A DNA stretch of 24,093 nt from an uncultured Oscillospiraceae bacterium (GCA_900540305.1 UQFL01000032.1:1-24093); one strand, 5' to 3'. Positions 15,979 to 24,056 are shown, numbered from the stretch's first letter. Made by a program: numbers and translations. The notes: generated by a model from the letters alone, not told the origin.

Positions 15979-17059
15979 AAACAATAAAGGAAAAGCAATA
16001 ATATCATCGCTTATAATTTTATTGCCCATTCTTATCGGGCTCATTTTGTGGAATGATTTGCCGAACACTATGGCAACTCACTGGGGCGCAGACGCAAATG
16101 CAGACGGATTTTCATCAAAGGCTGTTGCTGTTTTTGCACTTCCCGTAATTCTCTTGGTGCTTCAATGGGTGTGCCTGCTTCTGACCTCTCTTGATAAAAA
16201 ACAGAAAAACCAAAACAAAAAAGCTCTTTCAATGGTATTCTGGATAATTCCCGTATTATCACTTTTTTCTAGCTCAATGATATATTCCGCCGCACTCGGA
16301 AAAGAGTTTAAATTCGAAATATTTATGCCTGCCCTATTCGGACTGATGTTTATCGTTATGGGAAATTATCTTCCGAAAATCAGGCAAAACAGAACGCTTG
16401 GCATTAAGCTTTCGTGGACAATTAACAACGAGGAAAACTGGAACAAAACTCATAGATTAGGCGGAAAAGTATGGGTAATCTGTGGTCTTATTCTTCTGTT
16501 TTCAATTTTCCTGCCGGTTAAATTTATGATTCCTGTAATGTGCCTTGTGATTATAGCGGCAGTTGTTATTCCCACAGTTTACTCTTACACTATTTACAGA
16601 CGGCATAAAAAAGAGGGTATTGATTATTTTTCTGCTCCGAAAAGCAAATTGGAAAAAACAATATCCATAATCACCGCAATATTCGTTCCCGTTCTTATAA
16701 TAGGAATAACTATAGGGATGTTTACGGGAAATATTAATATAAATTTCAAAGAAGATTCTTTTGTTATTGAGGCGTCATACTGGAGCGACCCTGAAATAGA
16801 ATACAGCTCCATTTACTCCGTAACATACAGAGAAGATGTTGATGCGGGTATGCGCACAAACGGTTTTGGCTCTGCAAGACTTTCAATGGGCACATTCAGC
16901 AATGAGGAATTCGGAACTTATACACGCTATTCCTACACCACCTGCCCTGCAAGCGTTGTACTTGATGTAGACGGCAATATTCTTGTTATTAGCGGCAAGG
17001 ATAAAGAGGAAACAAAAGAGATTTATGACACCTTGATTCTTAAAACAGAAAACAGATAA
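15971..17059 (+). CDS. SdpI/DUF1648-family membrane protein with C-terminal PH-like domain
   Basis: This 362-residue protein starts at ATG 15971, with AGGAG at 15957-15961 nine nt upstream; an in-frame GTG at 15965 is too close to the SD. The N-terminal DUF1648 segment has LPNTMATHWGADANADGF (30-47). Membrane segments lie at about 9-27, 50-70, 83-103 and 115-133. The SdpI signature follows, with NRTLGIKLSWTINNEENW and KTHRLGG, then segments at about 168-183, 187-207 and 229-252. Residues about 258-360 are a soluble beta-rich region resembling bacterial PH-like domains. B. subtilis SdpI (about 207 residues) gives immunity to the SdpC toxin and signals through SdpR; this protein is much longer. 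No sdpABC-like gene is in the window, so toxin, ligand and role are unknown. Confidence 0.82.
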   Translation: MIKNNKGKAIISSLIILLPILIGLILWNDLPNTMATHWGADANADGFSSKAVAVFALPVILLVLQWVCLLLTSLDKKQKNQNKKALSMVFWIIPVLSLFSSSMIYSAALGKEFKFEIFMPALFGLMFIVMGNYLPKIRQNRTLGIKLSWTINNEENWNKTHRLGGKVWVICGLILLFSIFLPVKFMIPVMCLVIIAAVVIPTVYSYTIYRRHKKEGIDYFSAPKSKLEKTISIITAIFVPVLIIGITIGMFTGNININFKEDSFVIEASYWSDPEIEYSSIYSVTYREDVDAGMRTNGFGSARLSMGTFSNEEFGTYTRYSYTTCPASVVLDVDGNILVISGKDKEETKEIYDTLILKTENR

Positions 17060-17070
17060 AAACAAAAGAA

Positions 17071-17096
17071 AAAGCCGAGGATTGCTCCTCGGCTTT
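17071..17096. terminator. Bidirectional terminator between convergent genes
   Basis: AAAGCCGAGG (17071-17080) and CCTCGGCTTT (17087-17096) form a perfect 10-bp stem with a 6-nt loop. The plus side reads into TTTAATTATT. The minus side reads into a longer T-rich run, so it serves both the SdpI-like gene and the Ig-like protein gene. Confidence 0.9.
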
Positions 17097-17110
17097 AATT
17101 ATTATAATTG

Positions 17111-19960
17111 TTATTTCTGCCAATCGTATTTGATAAAGCGAACTTTTACGGTATCTGACATTTCGTTTCCGTAAGCGTCTTCAACAGTTACGGTAATCCA
17201 TGTTGAACCTGCGGTAATTGATGTTGATTTAACCTGAGCCTTGTCGCCGTCAGCAGTAAGTTCTGCTTCGGGAGATTCAACAGACCAGTCTGCATAAGAC
17301 CAGCTTACGCTCTGAACATCAACGCCCTCATTAACCTCTACGCTTAAATCAACCGTCTGATTCTTATAAAGCGCATACCACGGAATTTGAACATACATAA
17401 CATCGCCTTCTCTTACAGCTGTGTCTGATATTATTGAAACACTGCTGATTGCCTGAGAAAGAACCATTGCTGAATATGCCTCTGTAAGAGCCGCTGCAGC
17501 TTTGTCAACTTCACTCTGAGCAGCAAGGTCATTAGCGTTTACCTCTTCTGCTGCGCTGAGAGCACTCTGAAGTGCCTGCCAAACCTCTGCTGAATAATCA
17601 GCCTCGTTGAGCTCTGCACCTTTAACTTTATCAATTATTGAAACAAGCGCTGTTTTGTCAGCTCTAACCTTAACATTGCATTCTGCTGTAAATCCGCCGT
17701 CTTTTGTTGTTACGGTGATTACTGCATCGCCTGTTGAAACTGCTGTAACAACGCCGTTTTCAACTGTTGCAACCGCTTCGTCTGATGAGCTCCATTCAAC
17801 ATCCTGAATAGTTGCGTCTGAGGGATTGATTACAGCTTTAACTGTCTGTGAGCTGCCCTCGATAATGGTTATATCAGAAACATCAACAGCAACGCTGTCT
17901 ACTTTCTGCTTAACGAATGTTACTTCGCAGGAAGCTGTGAATCCGCCGTCCTCAGTTGTTGCGGTGATAACTGCTGTTGCAGGATAGCTTACTGCCATGC
18001 AGGTAACAACGCCGTTAGAATCAACCTTCATTTTTGAAGTGTTGCTTGATGACCAGCTAACATTTTTATTTGTTGCTCTGTCATTTGTGATTACAGCTTC
18101 AAGCTGAGTTGTTGAGCCGAGAGGAGTAAACTGATTACCCTCAACAGTGATTTTATCACCCTGTGCAATTGTTACACCCTCAACAGGTTCAGTAACGCTT
18201 ACTGTGCATTCCTTTACAACGCTTGTGCCTGCGCCTTCGCCGCTGTAAAGTGTGCTTCTCGGAGTTTCGGTGCGGCAGTAAAGAGTTGTTTCTCCGCCGC
18301 CTACAGCCGTAACTTTACCTGTCTTATAATCGTCTATTCTCAAAACGCCGTCTGTTGCGCCGTTTGCATAAACAACTTCGCCGTCTACCATAACGCCGAA
18401 ATGAACATTAGTCCAGTTGATAACACCCGTGTTTGTGAGTGTTGACGGATATACGGTGTATTCATACTGAGCTGTTTCGTTTTTCGTCAACTCGGTAGGA
18501 CCGCTGAATTCAAGGTCTGTGGGGTTTGAAATATTGCCGCCCATAACCGTGCCCTTTGTGCTCTTGGTTATGCCGTCAATAGTTGCTGTGATTTCAAATT
18601 CTGCCTTATCCCATGCAAAGCTTCCCTTACCGTCTCTGATTGTGAGAACGCCGTTTTCATCGATTGTTGCAACATCGGGATTGATAGCTTGCCATTCAAT
18701 ATCATTGATAACTGCGCCCTCGGGCTGAACATTTGTAACTGTTAGCTGTCTTGTGCCGCCCCATGTTGAAAGTTTGTTTACATCACCGTAAATATCAAAA
18801 GAAGTGATGTCAAGCTGGTCAACTACGGTAACGGTTATTGAATCGTTTACTGAAATGCTGAGAATCCAGTCGCTTATCTGAGCAACTACTTTTTTGAATG
18901 CCTCTGCATCTTCGTTTGAACCTAATTCACCGAGATTGCCGAAAGAATTGAGTATTTCGGCAACAATATCTTTATTGAGGTTGAGACCGAAGCCGTCAAC
19001 AAGAATATCTGCGATAAGTTCGCCGTTTATAAGCTTGCCTGTGCTCTCCATAAATTCAAACATTTCGGTAAGCTTATTGTAAAGACCTTCTGTGCTGGGA
19101 GAAGCGGTAATTTTAACCTTGCCGGCTTTGAGGAAAGTTATATTTCCGTCCTCGTCAACCTCTGCAACACCGCTCGGAATGCTTGTAACATTCCACTTAA
19201 CGCCCATTTCAAGTCTGAGAGGAGTTGTAATTCCCTCTGCTTTCATCTGATAGCCTACTTCAACAGTTGTGGGAAGGCTTTCTTTATTAGTAATGGTAGT
19301 ACCGTTGGGAATGAAATCTGCATAAAATGCTGTTGATTTAAGTACATTGATATGTGCTGAATTTGTAGCAAGCTCGTTTGAGTTGCTGTCTTTAAGTGTT
19401 GCCTTAATCTCAACATTGATTGTTGAAAGTGTGTTGAGAAGAGAATCGGCAAGACCGTTAACAATTGTTTCGCCCAAAATCGGAGTTGCAACCGTTCTGA
19501 AAGTTTCAACAATACCCTCAGCGTCCATGGAATCAAGTTCCATATTGTCAAAAGTTGAGTAAATGCTGTCAGCCAAAGACGGACCTATAAGCCAAATAGA
19601 AGCAATATTAGTATCTACCCAAACTCTGAATATTGCACCCTTTGAACTGTCTCTGCCTGTTACAAGACCGTTTTCATCAACGCTTGCAAGATAAGGAGTT
19701 GCCGAGTACCAAGAAACCGTCATATCTTCGGGAATCTCTGTTCCGTCTGCCATAACTGCTTTAAGCTGTACACGGTCATTTTCTTTAAGGCTGATTACCG
19801 TACCCGTATCAGCGGATACATCTGCATTTGAATCGTCAACATTAACGATTCTGATACTGTACTGCTGTGAATCCTGTGCGTAAACAGTAGCAGGAAGCAC
19901 CGATAAAAGCATAAGAATGCTCAAAAATACGCTTACGGCGCTTTTGAAAGTTTTTTTCAT
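17111..19960 (-). CDS. Secreted multi-domain BIG2 (Ig-like) surface protein with FIVAR segment
   Basis: This is a 949-residue exported protein. The start at ATG 19960 has AAAGGTGAT just upstream; 21 in-frame codons further up lack a signal for initiation. Residues 1-28 are a Sec signal peptide, with cleavage likely after VYA. BIG2-type Ig-like units recur: about 55-115, 255-290, 410-470, 490-565, 600-683 and 688-765 (SVDENGLVT, EVDEDGNIT, TIDENGVLT, KVDSNGVVT, TVENGVVTA). Two alpha-helical stretches, about 125-180 and 295-370, interrupt the first units. A FIVAR-like helical module (about 769-836) and a beta-rich C-terminal domain (about 840-949) follow. I see no LPXTG motif, SLH domain, C-terminal membrane anchor or enzymatic domain. 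It is probably a monocistronic adhesive or structural surface protein; the ligand is unknown. Confidence 0.85.
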   Translation of the reverse strand: MKKTFKSAVSVFLSILMLLSVLPATVYAQDSQQYSIRIVNVDDSNADVSADTGTVISLKENDRVQLKAVMADGTEIPEDMTVSWYSATPYLASVDENGLVTGRDSSKGAIFRVWVDTNIASIWLIGPSLADSIYSTFDNMELDSMDAEGIVETFRTVATPILGETIVNGLADSLLNTLSTINVEIKATLKDSNSNELATNSAHINVLKSTAFYADFIPNGTTITNKESLPTTVEVGYQMKAEGITTPLRLEMGVKWNVTSIPSGVAEVDEDGNITFLKAGKVKITASPSTEGLYNKLTEMFEFMESTGKLINGELIADILVDGFGLNLNKDIVAEILNSFGNLGELGSNEDAEAFKKVVAQISDWILSISVNDSITVTVVDQLDITSFDIYGDVNKLSTWGGTRQLTVTNVQPEGAVINDIEWQAINPDVATIDENGVLTIRDGKGSFAWDKAEFEITATIDGITKSTKGTVMGGNISNPTDLEFSGPTELTKNETAQYEYTVYPSTLTNTGVINWTNVHFGVMVDGEVVYANGATDGVLRIDDYKTGKVTAVGGGETTLYCRTETPRSTLYSGEGAGTSVVKECTVSVTEPVEGVTIAQGDKITVEGNQFTPLGSTTQLEAVITNDRATNKNVSWSSSNTSKMKVDSNGVVTCMAVSYPATAVITATTEDGGFTASCEVTFVKQKVDSVAVDVSDITIIEGSSQTVKAVINPSDATIQDVEWSSSDEAVATVENGVVTAVSTGDAVITVTTKDGGFTAECNVKVRADKTALVSIIDKVKGAELNEADYSAEVWQALQSALSAAEEVNANDLAAQSEVDKAAAALTEAYSAMVLSQAISSVSIISDTAVREGDVMYVQIPWYALYKNQTVDLSVEVNEGVDVQSVSWSYADWSVESPEAELTADGDKAQVKSTSITAGSTWITVTVEDAYGNEMSDTVKVRFIKYDWQK
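17666..18190 (-). repeat. Tandem pair of BIG2 domain repeats
   Basis: The two most C-terminal Ig-like units (residues about 591-683 and 688-765) share WSSS, NGVVT and TxDGGFTA at similar spacing; DGGFTA recurs 83 codons (249 bp) apart. DNA similarity is visible, for example ATCCGCCGT at 17692 and 17941. This is recent domain duplication inside the gene. Confidence 0.6.
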
Positions 19961-20006
19961 TAAATCACCTTTCTTTTTTTTAGCAAAACAAATAAAATTT
20001 TGGGCA

Positions 20007-20015
20007 TGGTATAAT
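20007..20015 (+). promoter_or_regulatory. Plus-strand extended -10 in the intergenic region
   Basis: TGGTATAAT matches the extended -10 consensus exactly and repeats the element at 43-51. No -35-like hexamer is found 16-18 bp upstream. It would start plus-strand RNA near 20022. It overlaps the minus-strand -10 of the Ig-like protein gene. Confidence 0.35.
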
Positions 20016-20042
20016 ATTATCACCGCTTTTGTGAATGGTCAA
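20014..20042 (-). promoter_or_regulatory. Promoter of the Ig-like protein gene
   Basis: Read on the minus strand, the -35 TTGACC (20042-20037), a 17-bp spacer and the -10 TAATAT (20019-20014) preceded by TGA form an extended -10 promoter. Transcription would start near 20007, leaving about 47 nt before ATG. Confidence 0.6.
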
Positions 20043-20184
20043 CAGTTTTTATTTACAACCTTTTTAAAAACTGTGCGTTTTGTTAAACATTCACATATGC
20101 CAACTATTATATTTATGATATTTACCATTTCAAAATCTCAAAAATGTAAAAAAGCAACGCAGATGATAATTCTGCGTTGCTTTT
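20022..20184 (+). ncRNA. Candidate structured small RNA (about 160 nt)
   Basis: After the plus-strand extended -10 there is a nested pair of perfect inverted repeats: an outer stem TGTGAATG (20030-20037)/CATTCACA (20088-20095) and an inner stem ACAGTTTTT (20042-20050)/AAAAACTGT (20066-20074). About 55 nt of AT-rich sequence follow, then a 14-bp hairpin with TTTT at 20181-20184 that could end the RNA. It has no open reading frame of note and fits no RNA family I recognise. The alternative is that the repeats are DNA operator sites for the divergent promoter. Both readings are inference. Confidence 0.3.
20150..20184 (-). terminator. metH operon terminator, possibly bidirectional
   Basis: AAAAGCAACGCAGA (20150-20163) and TCTGCGTTGCTTTT (20171-20184) form a perfect 14-bp stem with a 7-nt loop. 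On the minus strand a TTTTTT run and further T-rich sequence follow. It lies 20 nt beyond the metH stop and insulates the Ig-like protein gene from the methionine operon. Confidence 0.9.
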
Positions 20185-20203
20185 GAAATCTTATGATTTT
20201 TTA

Positions 20204-22519
20204 TCATTTATTATCTTTGAAAAACTCTTTTGCAATACGAACACTCTCCATCGCGTCCTTTGCGTACCAGTCTGCATTTATCATATCTGCATAGGACTGA
20301 GTGAGCACCGCTCCGCCTACAAACACCTTTGCATCCGTATTTTCGTGGAGCAGTTTTATTGTTCTTTCCATTGACGGCACGGTGGTTGTCATAAGCGCTG
20401 AAAGGCCGACTAATTTAACATCGTTTTCCTGAGCGCATTTGAGCACTTCTTCCTCGGGCACATCTTTGCCGAGGTCTATAACATCAAAACCGTAGTTTGA
20501 GAGAAGCACCTTGACAATATTTTTGCCTATATCGTGAATATCGCCGTGAACGGTTGCAACGATTATCTTGTTTGAACTTTTCTCCTGTTTTCCGCTCAAA
20601 ATCATCTTTTCCTTGATAACATCAAACGCCGCCTTTGCGCTGTCTGCGCTCATAAGAAGCTGGGGCAGGAAAATTCTGTTGTTTTCAAAACCGTCCCCGA
20701 CCTCGTCAAGGGCAGGAATAATATAATTGTTTATAACATCGAGTGACTCCTCGGTTTCAAGAAGCACCTTTGCGCACTGCGCCGCATCATCTTTCAGTCC
20801 CTTTACTATTGCCGTGTGGAGAGTTACATCGCTCTGCACGGGCGCCGTTTTTGCTTCCGTTACGCCTGCAATATAATTTTCGCAGTTGTCATCAAGCCCA
20901 GCAAGCGCATTATAAGAATAGTATGCGTTCATCATTGACTGCGAATTGGGGTTGATAATACCTGCCGAAAGTCCGCTGTAAAGAGCAGTTGTGAAAAACG
21001 CCGTATTAACAGCGTCCCTCTTCGGCAGACCGAAAGAGATATTAGAAACGCCGAGCACCGTATTTACACCGAGCGTATGTCTTATATAATCAACGGCTTT
21101 GAGAGTTTCAACACCGTTTTTCTTATCCGTGCTGATAGTCATAGTGAGCGCGTCTACAATAAGGTCTTTTTTATCAATGCCGTATTCCTCTGCACGCTTT
21201 ATGATTTTTTCGGCAATTTCAATTCTGCCCTGCGCCGTTTCGGGAATACCGTTTTCATCAAGGCAAAGGCATACAACAACACTGCCGTATTTTTTGGCAA
21301 GGGGGAAAACGGCTTTCATATTTTCCTCTTTGCCGTTTACCGAGTTGAGCATCGGCTTGCCGTTATACACACGAAGCGCCCTTTCAAGAGCGTCAATATC
21401 AGTTGTATCAATCTGAAGCGGAGTAGACAGCACGCCCTGAAGCGCAAAAACAGCGTCCTCCATCATCTGCGGCTCGTCTATCTCGGGCAGACCGACATTT
21501 ACATCAAGAATATGTGCGCCTGCGTCCCTCTGAGTAATGCCCTCTTTGATAATATAATCAATATCGTGTCTGCGAAGCGCCTCTTTGAAAAGCTTTTTGC
21601 CCGTGGGGTTGATTCGCTCGCCGATTATAACGGGAACTTCGCCTATTTCAACAGTTTCGCTGTAAGACGAAACAAGGGTAAAGTTCTTTTTCTCAGGCAC
21701 GCTTGCGGGAATATCTTTGCAAAGCTCAATCATTTTTGCAATATGCTCGGGCGTAGTACCACAGCATCCGCCGAGATATGAAACGCCGATTTCAGCCGCC
21801 TTTTCCATATCCTCTGCAAATTCATCGGGCGAAACATTGAAAACTGTGTGACCGTTAACGCTTTCGGGAAGTCCTGCATTGGGCTGAACGATTATAGGAA
21901 GCTGAGTCCACTTTCTAATTTCCTCGATAAAGGGGAGCATCTGCTTGGGACCAAGACCGCAGTTAAAGCCGATTGCGTCAACGCCGAGACCCTCAAGCAT
22001 AGTAACGGCAGTCTTAATATCTGCGCCTGTGAGAAGTCTGCCCTTTTCGTCAAAAATCATCGTTACAAAAACGGGCAAATCGCAGTTTTCCTTTGCCGCA
22101 AGAACAGCCGCCTTGATTTCATATGTGTCGCTCATTGTTTCAATAAGCACGGCGTCACACAAATCTTTGCCTGCGTTTACCATTCCTGCAAAAATATCAA
22201 CTGCTTCTTCAAAATCAAGATTGCCCATAGGTTTTAACAGTTTGCCCGTGGGTCCTATATCGAGAAGCACTTTTTTGCCCGTGCTTTTTGCAAGCTCTGC
22301 GCCTGCTCTGATAACCTCGGCGTAATTTTCCATTTTAAGACGGTTTGCGCCGAAAGTATTTGTTGTTATATATTCACTGCCTGCCGCCGCATACGCATTG
22401 TGAACAGCAAGCACTTTTTCCTTGTCCGTAATATTCAGCAGTTCGGGGAGTTCGCCTGCCTTGAGCCCTGCGCTCTGGAGCATTGTTCCCATACTGCCGT
22501 CAAAAAATTTAATGTTCAT
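20204..22519 (-). CDS. metH: Cobalamin-dependent methionine synthase, short form without activation domain
   Basis: This 771-residue protein transfers the methyl group of 5-methyl-THF to homocysteine through cobalamin, making methionine. The homocysteine module (about 1-275) has the zinc cysteines C187 (GFNC) and C252-C253 (GGCCGTTPEH). The folate (pterin-binding) module (about 295-560) has IIGERINPTGKK and LDVNVGLPEID. A helical cap (about 570-655) precedes the cobalamin domain (about 650-771), where D660-I-H662-D-I-G665 carries the cobalt-ligand histidine. E. coli MetH (about 1227 residues) has a C-terminal SAM-binding reactivation domain that is absent here, as in Thermotoga MetH. The adjacent upstream gene supplies it. 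AAAAGGAA lies about 8 nt before ATG. It is last in the metF operon, 38 bp after the activation gene. Confidence 0.95.
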   Translation of the reverse strand: MNIKFFDGSMGTMLQSAGLKAGELPELLNITDKEKVLAVHNAYAAAGSEYITTNTFGANRLKMENYAEVIRAGAELAKSTGKKVLLDIGPTGKLLKPMGNLDFEEAVDIFAGMVNAGKDLCDAVLIETMSDTYEIKAAVLAAKENCDLPVFVTMIFDEKGRLLTGADIKTAVTMLEGLGVDAIGFNCGLGPKQMLPFIEEIRKWTQLPIIVQPNAGLPESVNGHTVFNVSPDEFAEDMEKAAEIGVSYLGGCCGTTPEHIAKMIELCKDIPASVPEKKNFTLVSSYSETVEIGEVPVIIGERINPTGKKLFKEALRRHDIDYIIKEGITQRDAGAHILDVNVGLPEIDEPQMMEDAVFALQGVLSTPLQIDTTDIDALERALRVYNGKPMLNSVNGKEENMKAVFPLAKKYGSVVVCLCLDENGIPETAQGRIEIAEKIIKRAEEYGIDKKDLIVDALTMTISTDKKNGVETLKAVDYIRHTLGVNTVLGVSNISFGLPKRDAVNTAFFTTALYSGLSAGIINPNSQSMMNAYYSYNALAGLDDNCENYIAGVTEAKTAPVQSDVTLHTAIVKGLKDDAAQCAKVLLETEESLDVINNYIIPALDEVGDGFENNRIFLPQLLMSADSAKAAFDVIKEKMILSGKQEKSSNKIIVATVHGDIHDIGKNIVKVLLSNYGFDVIDLGKDVPEEEVLKCAQENDVKLVGLSALMTTTVPSMERTIKLLHENTDAKVFVGGAVLTQSYADMINADWYAKDAMESVRIAKEFFKDNK

Positions 22520-22557
22520 ATAAATTCCTTTTCGTAATCCGCTCTATAACAGCGGTA

Positions 22558-23112
22558 TTATTCGTCAATTCCTGCAAACGCCGTAACAGATTTTGTGGGT
22601 ATCATCTGGCAGGTATCCGTCAGAGTGATTCCGCATCTCTTTGTGATTTCCATAAGTTCAAAAATCTTTTTCTGCTCTGAAATATCAAGGTCGAAATACC
22701 CCGGCGAATAACGGCTTCTTGTTTTAAAACCGTTTTCATTTTCGATAAACGCCTGAAACTCGTCGCACACCTCTTCGATTTTTGTTGCGAGCGCCGCCTG
22801 AGTTATTACAAGCAGTGCGCCCTCCGAGGCATATTTTCTCAGCAGCATATCGCCCTGTGTGCCGAGCGTTGCACCCATAAGAACAACTCTTTTACAGCCC
22901 TTCATATTCTGTGCAAGCCGAGAGGAATGAAATTCAAAGCCGTCTATTTTAACACAGTCGTTTTCAACAGTGCAGTCAAAAATTCTGTAAATCTTTTTAG
23001 GGGCAACCGTGCTTTCAATCTCCTCAACAACACGGTTTATAAGACCGTCAAGCAGTTCGTCCTCAACCGTGCTTCTTGTGCGCATATAACGCAGTATCTC
23101 TTTTTTATCCAT
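22558..23112 (-). CDS. Stand-alone MetH activation (SAM-binding) domain protein
   Basis: This 184-residue protein matches the reactivation domain of cobalamin-dependent methionine synthase. It would bind SAM and let the oxidised cob(II)alamin of MetH be reductively methylated. The family-type stretch RSRYSPGYFDLD (132-143) with R134, S136, G138 and Y139 is visible, followed by KRCGITLTDTCQMIPTKS. It begins at ATG 23112, sharing one base with the metF stop (TAATG), so translation is probably coupled; its own SD is weak. MetH follows. The gene order and the missing domain in MetH together make the assignment firm. The electron donor is unknown, since no flavodoxin or reductase gene adjoins. Confidence 0.9.
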   Translation of the reverse strand: MDKKEILRYMRTRSTVEDELLDGLINRVVEEIESTVAPKKIYRIFDCTVENDCVKIDGFEFHSSRLAQNMKGCKRVVLMGATLGTQGDMLLRKYASEGALLVITQAALATKIEEVCDEFQAFIENENGFKTRSRYSPGYFDLDISEQKKIFELMEITKRCGITLTDTCQMIPTKSVTAFAGIDE

Positions 23113-23981
23113 TATTTCTCGCCTATAATCTCTGAAAGTCCGTTCATTATTGCCGCCGCAACATCGGGCTTGTTCATCGTGTAAATATGAATATTATTCT
23201 GACCGTTTGCCATCAAATCTATAATTTGCTCAGTTGCGTAAATTATACCCGCCTGCTTCATAGCCGCAGGGTTGTCGCCGAAACGCTCAACTATTCTGCG
23301 GAATTTTTCGGGGAAACGGCAGCCTGAAAGTTCAACGCTTCTCTTAATCTGATTTGCGTTTGTGATGGGCATAATACCTGCAATAATCGGAATGTTTATA
23401 CCCTTGATAAGGCAGTTTTCCTTGAAATTGAGAAAAACAGAATTGTCAAAAAACATCTGTGTGGTAAGAAAATCAAGTCCGCAGTCCACCTTCTCTTTAA
23501 GGTGCTGTATGTCCTCTACCTTGTTTGCGCTTTCGGGGTGCACCTCGGGATAGCAAGCACCGCCTATGCAGAAACCGCCCTTTTCTTTGATTGTGTTTAC
23601 AAGTTCATAAGCGTGGCGGAAATGCTGTGTGTCAGGAAATTCAAAGCCCTGAGGAATATCGCCCCTGAGTGCGAGAATATTCTCAATGCCGTCTTTTTTC
23701 CATTCGTCAAGCACACCGTCAATCTTGTCCTTTGTTGAAGTAAGGCAGGTGAGGTGGGAAAGCGCAGGCACGCCGCTTTCATTTATAGCCTGTGCGATTT
23801 CCGTTGTAAAACCTGTGCGTGTGCCCGCCGCACCGTATGTTACGCTCATAAATGCAGGGCGGCTTTTTACCATTTCGGCAACTACCGCCTTTGTGTTTTC
23901 TATCTTGTCCCATTCCTTGGGCGGAAAAACCTCAAACGAAACGGTAACTTTGTTATCTTTAAGTATCTGTGATATTTTCAT
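23112..23981 (-). CDS. metF: 5,10-methylenetetrahydrofolate reductase
   Basis: This 289-residue TIM-barrel flavoenzyme reduces 5,10-methylene-THF to 5-methyl-THF, the methyl donor used by MetH. Length matches bacterial MetF (E. coli 296). SFEVFPP carries E17 (E. coli Glu28 position), then VTYGAAG, LALRGDIP with D108 (Asp120 position), GGACYPEVHPE, TTQMFFD with Q175, GIMPI and the C-terminal HIYTMN. GAGAGG at 23990-23995 is the ribosome binding site, 8 nt before ATG. It is the first gene of metF - activation protein - metH. The electron donor (NADH or ferredoxin) cannot be told from the sequence, and no zinc-type partner subunit is present. Confidence 0.95.
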   Translation of the reverse strand: MKISQILKDNKVTVSFEVFPPKEWDKIENTKAVVAEMVKSRPAFMSVTYGAAGTRTGFTTEIAQAINESGVPALSHLTCLTSTKDKIDGVLDEWKKDGIENILALRGDIPQGFEFPDTQHFRHAYELVNTIKEKGGFCIGGACYPEVHPESANKVEDIQHLKEKVDCGLDFLTTQMFFDNSVFLNFKENCLIKGINIPIIAGIMPITNANQIKRSVELSGCRFPEKFRRIVERFGDNPAAMKQAGIIYATEQIIDLMANGQNNIHIYTMNKPDVAAAIMNGLSEIIGEK

Positions 23982-24008
23982 TTTTAACGCCTCTCTTTAT
24001 ACACAAAT

Positions 24009-24035
24009 CATCAGCTTTTTGCCGCAATGCCGATG
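24009..24035 (-). other. Hairpin in the metF leader
   Basis: On the minus strand CATCGGC (24035-24029) pairs with GCTGATG (24015-24009), one pair being G-U, around a 13-nt loop. It falls in the predicted leader between promoter and SD. It does not match the SAM (S-box) or cobalamin riboswitch cores as I know them. Confidence 0.3.
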
Positions 24036-24050
24036 AATTCTATAATAATA

Positions 24051-24056
24051 ATTATA
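24051..24056 (-). promoter_or_regulatory. Possible -10 of the metF operon
   Basis: TATAAT on the minus strand stands in very AT-rich sequence about 70 nt before metF. The matching -35 would fall in the adapter, so the call cannot be completed. Overlapping A/T runs offer other choices. Confidence 0.3.

Noticed and set aside
19961..20023. 21 extra N-terminal codons on the Ig-like protein
   Set aside because: They would precede a clear signal peptide, and part lies upstream of the predicted transcription start at about 20007.
21077..21781. Long open frame antisense to metH (234 codons)
   Set aside because: It is a shadow of metH codon bias, with no SD and no recognisable domain. The same holds for the other antisense frames in this gene.
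22539..22555. CCGCT/AGCGG hairpin between the activation gene and metH as a terminator
   Set aside because: The stem is only 5 bp, with no T-run, inside an evident operon.
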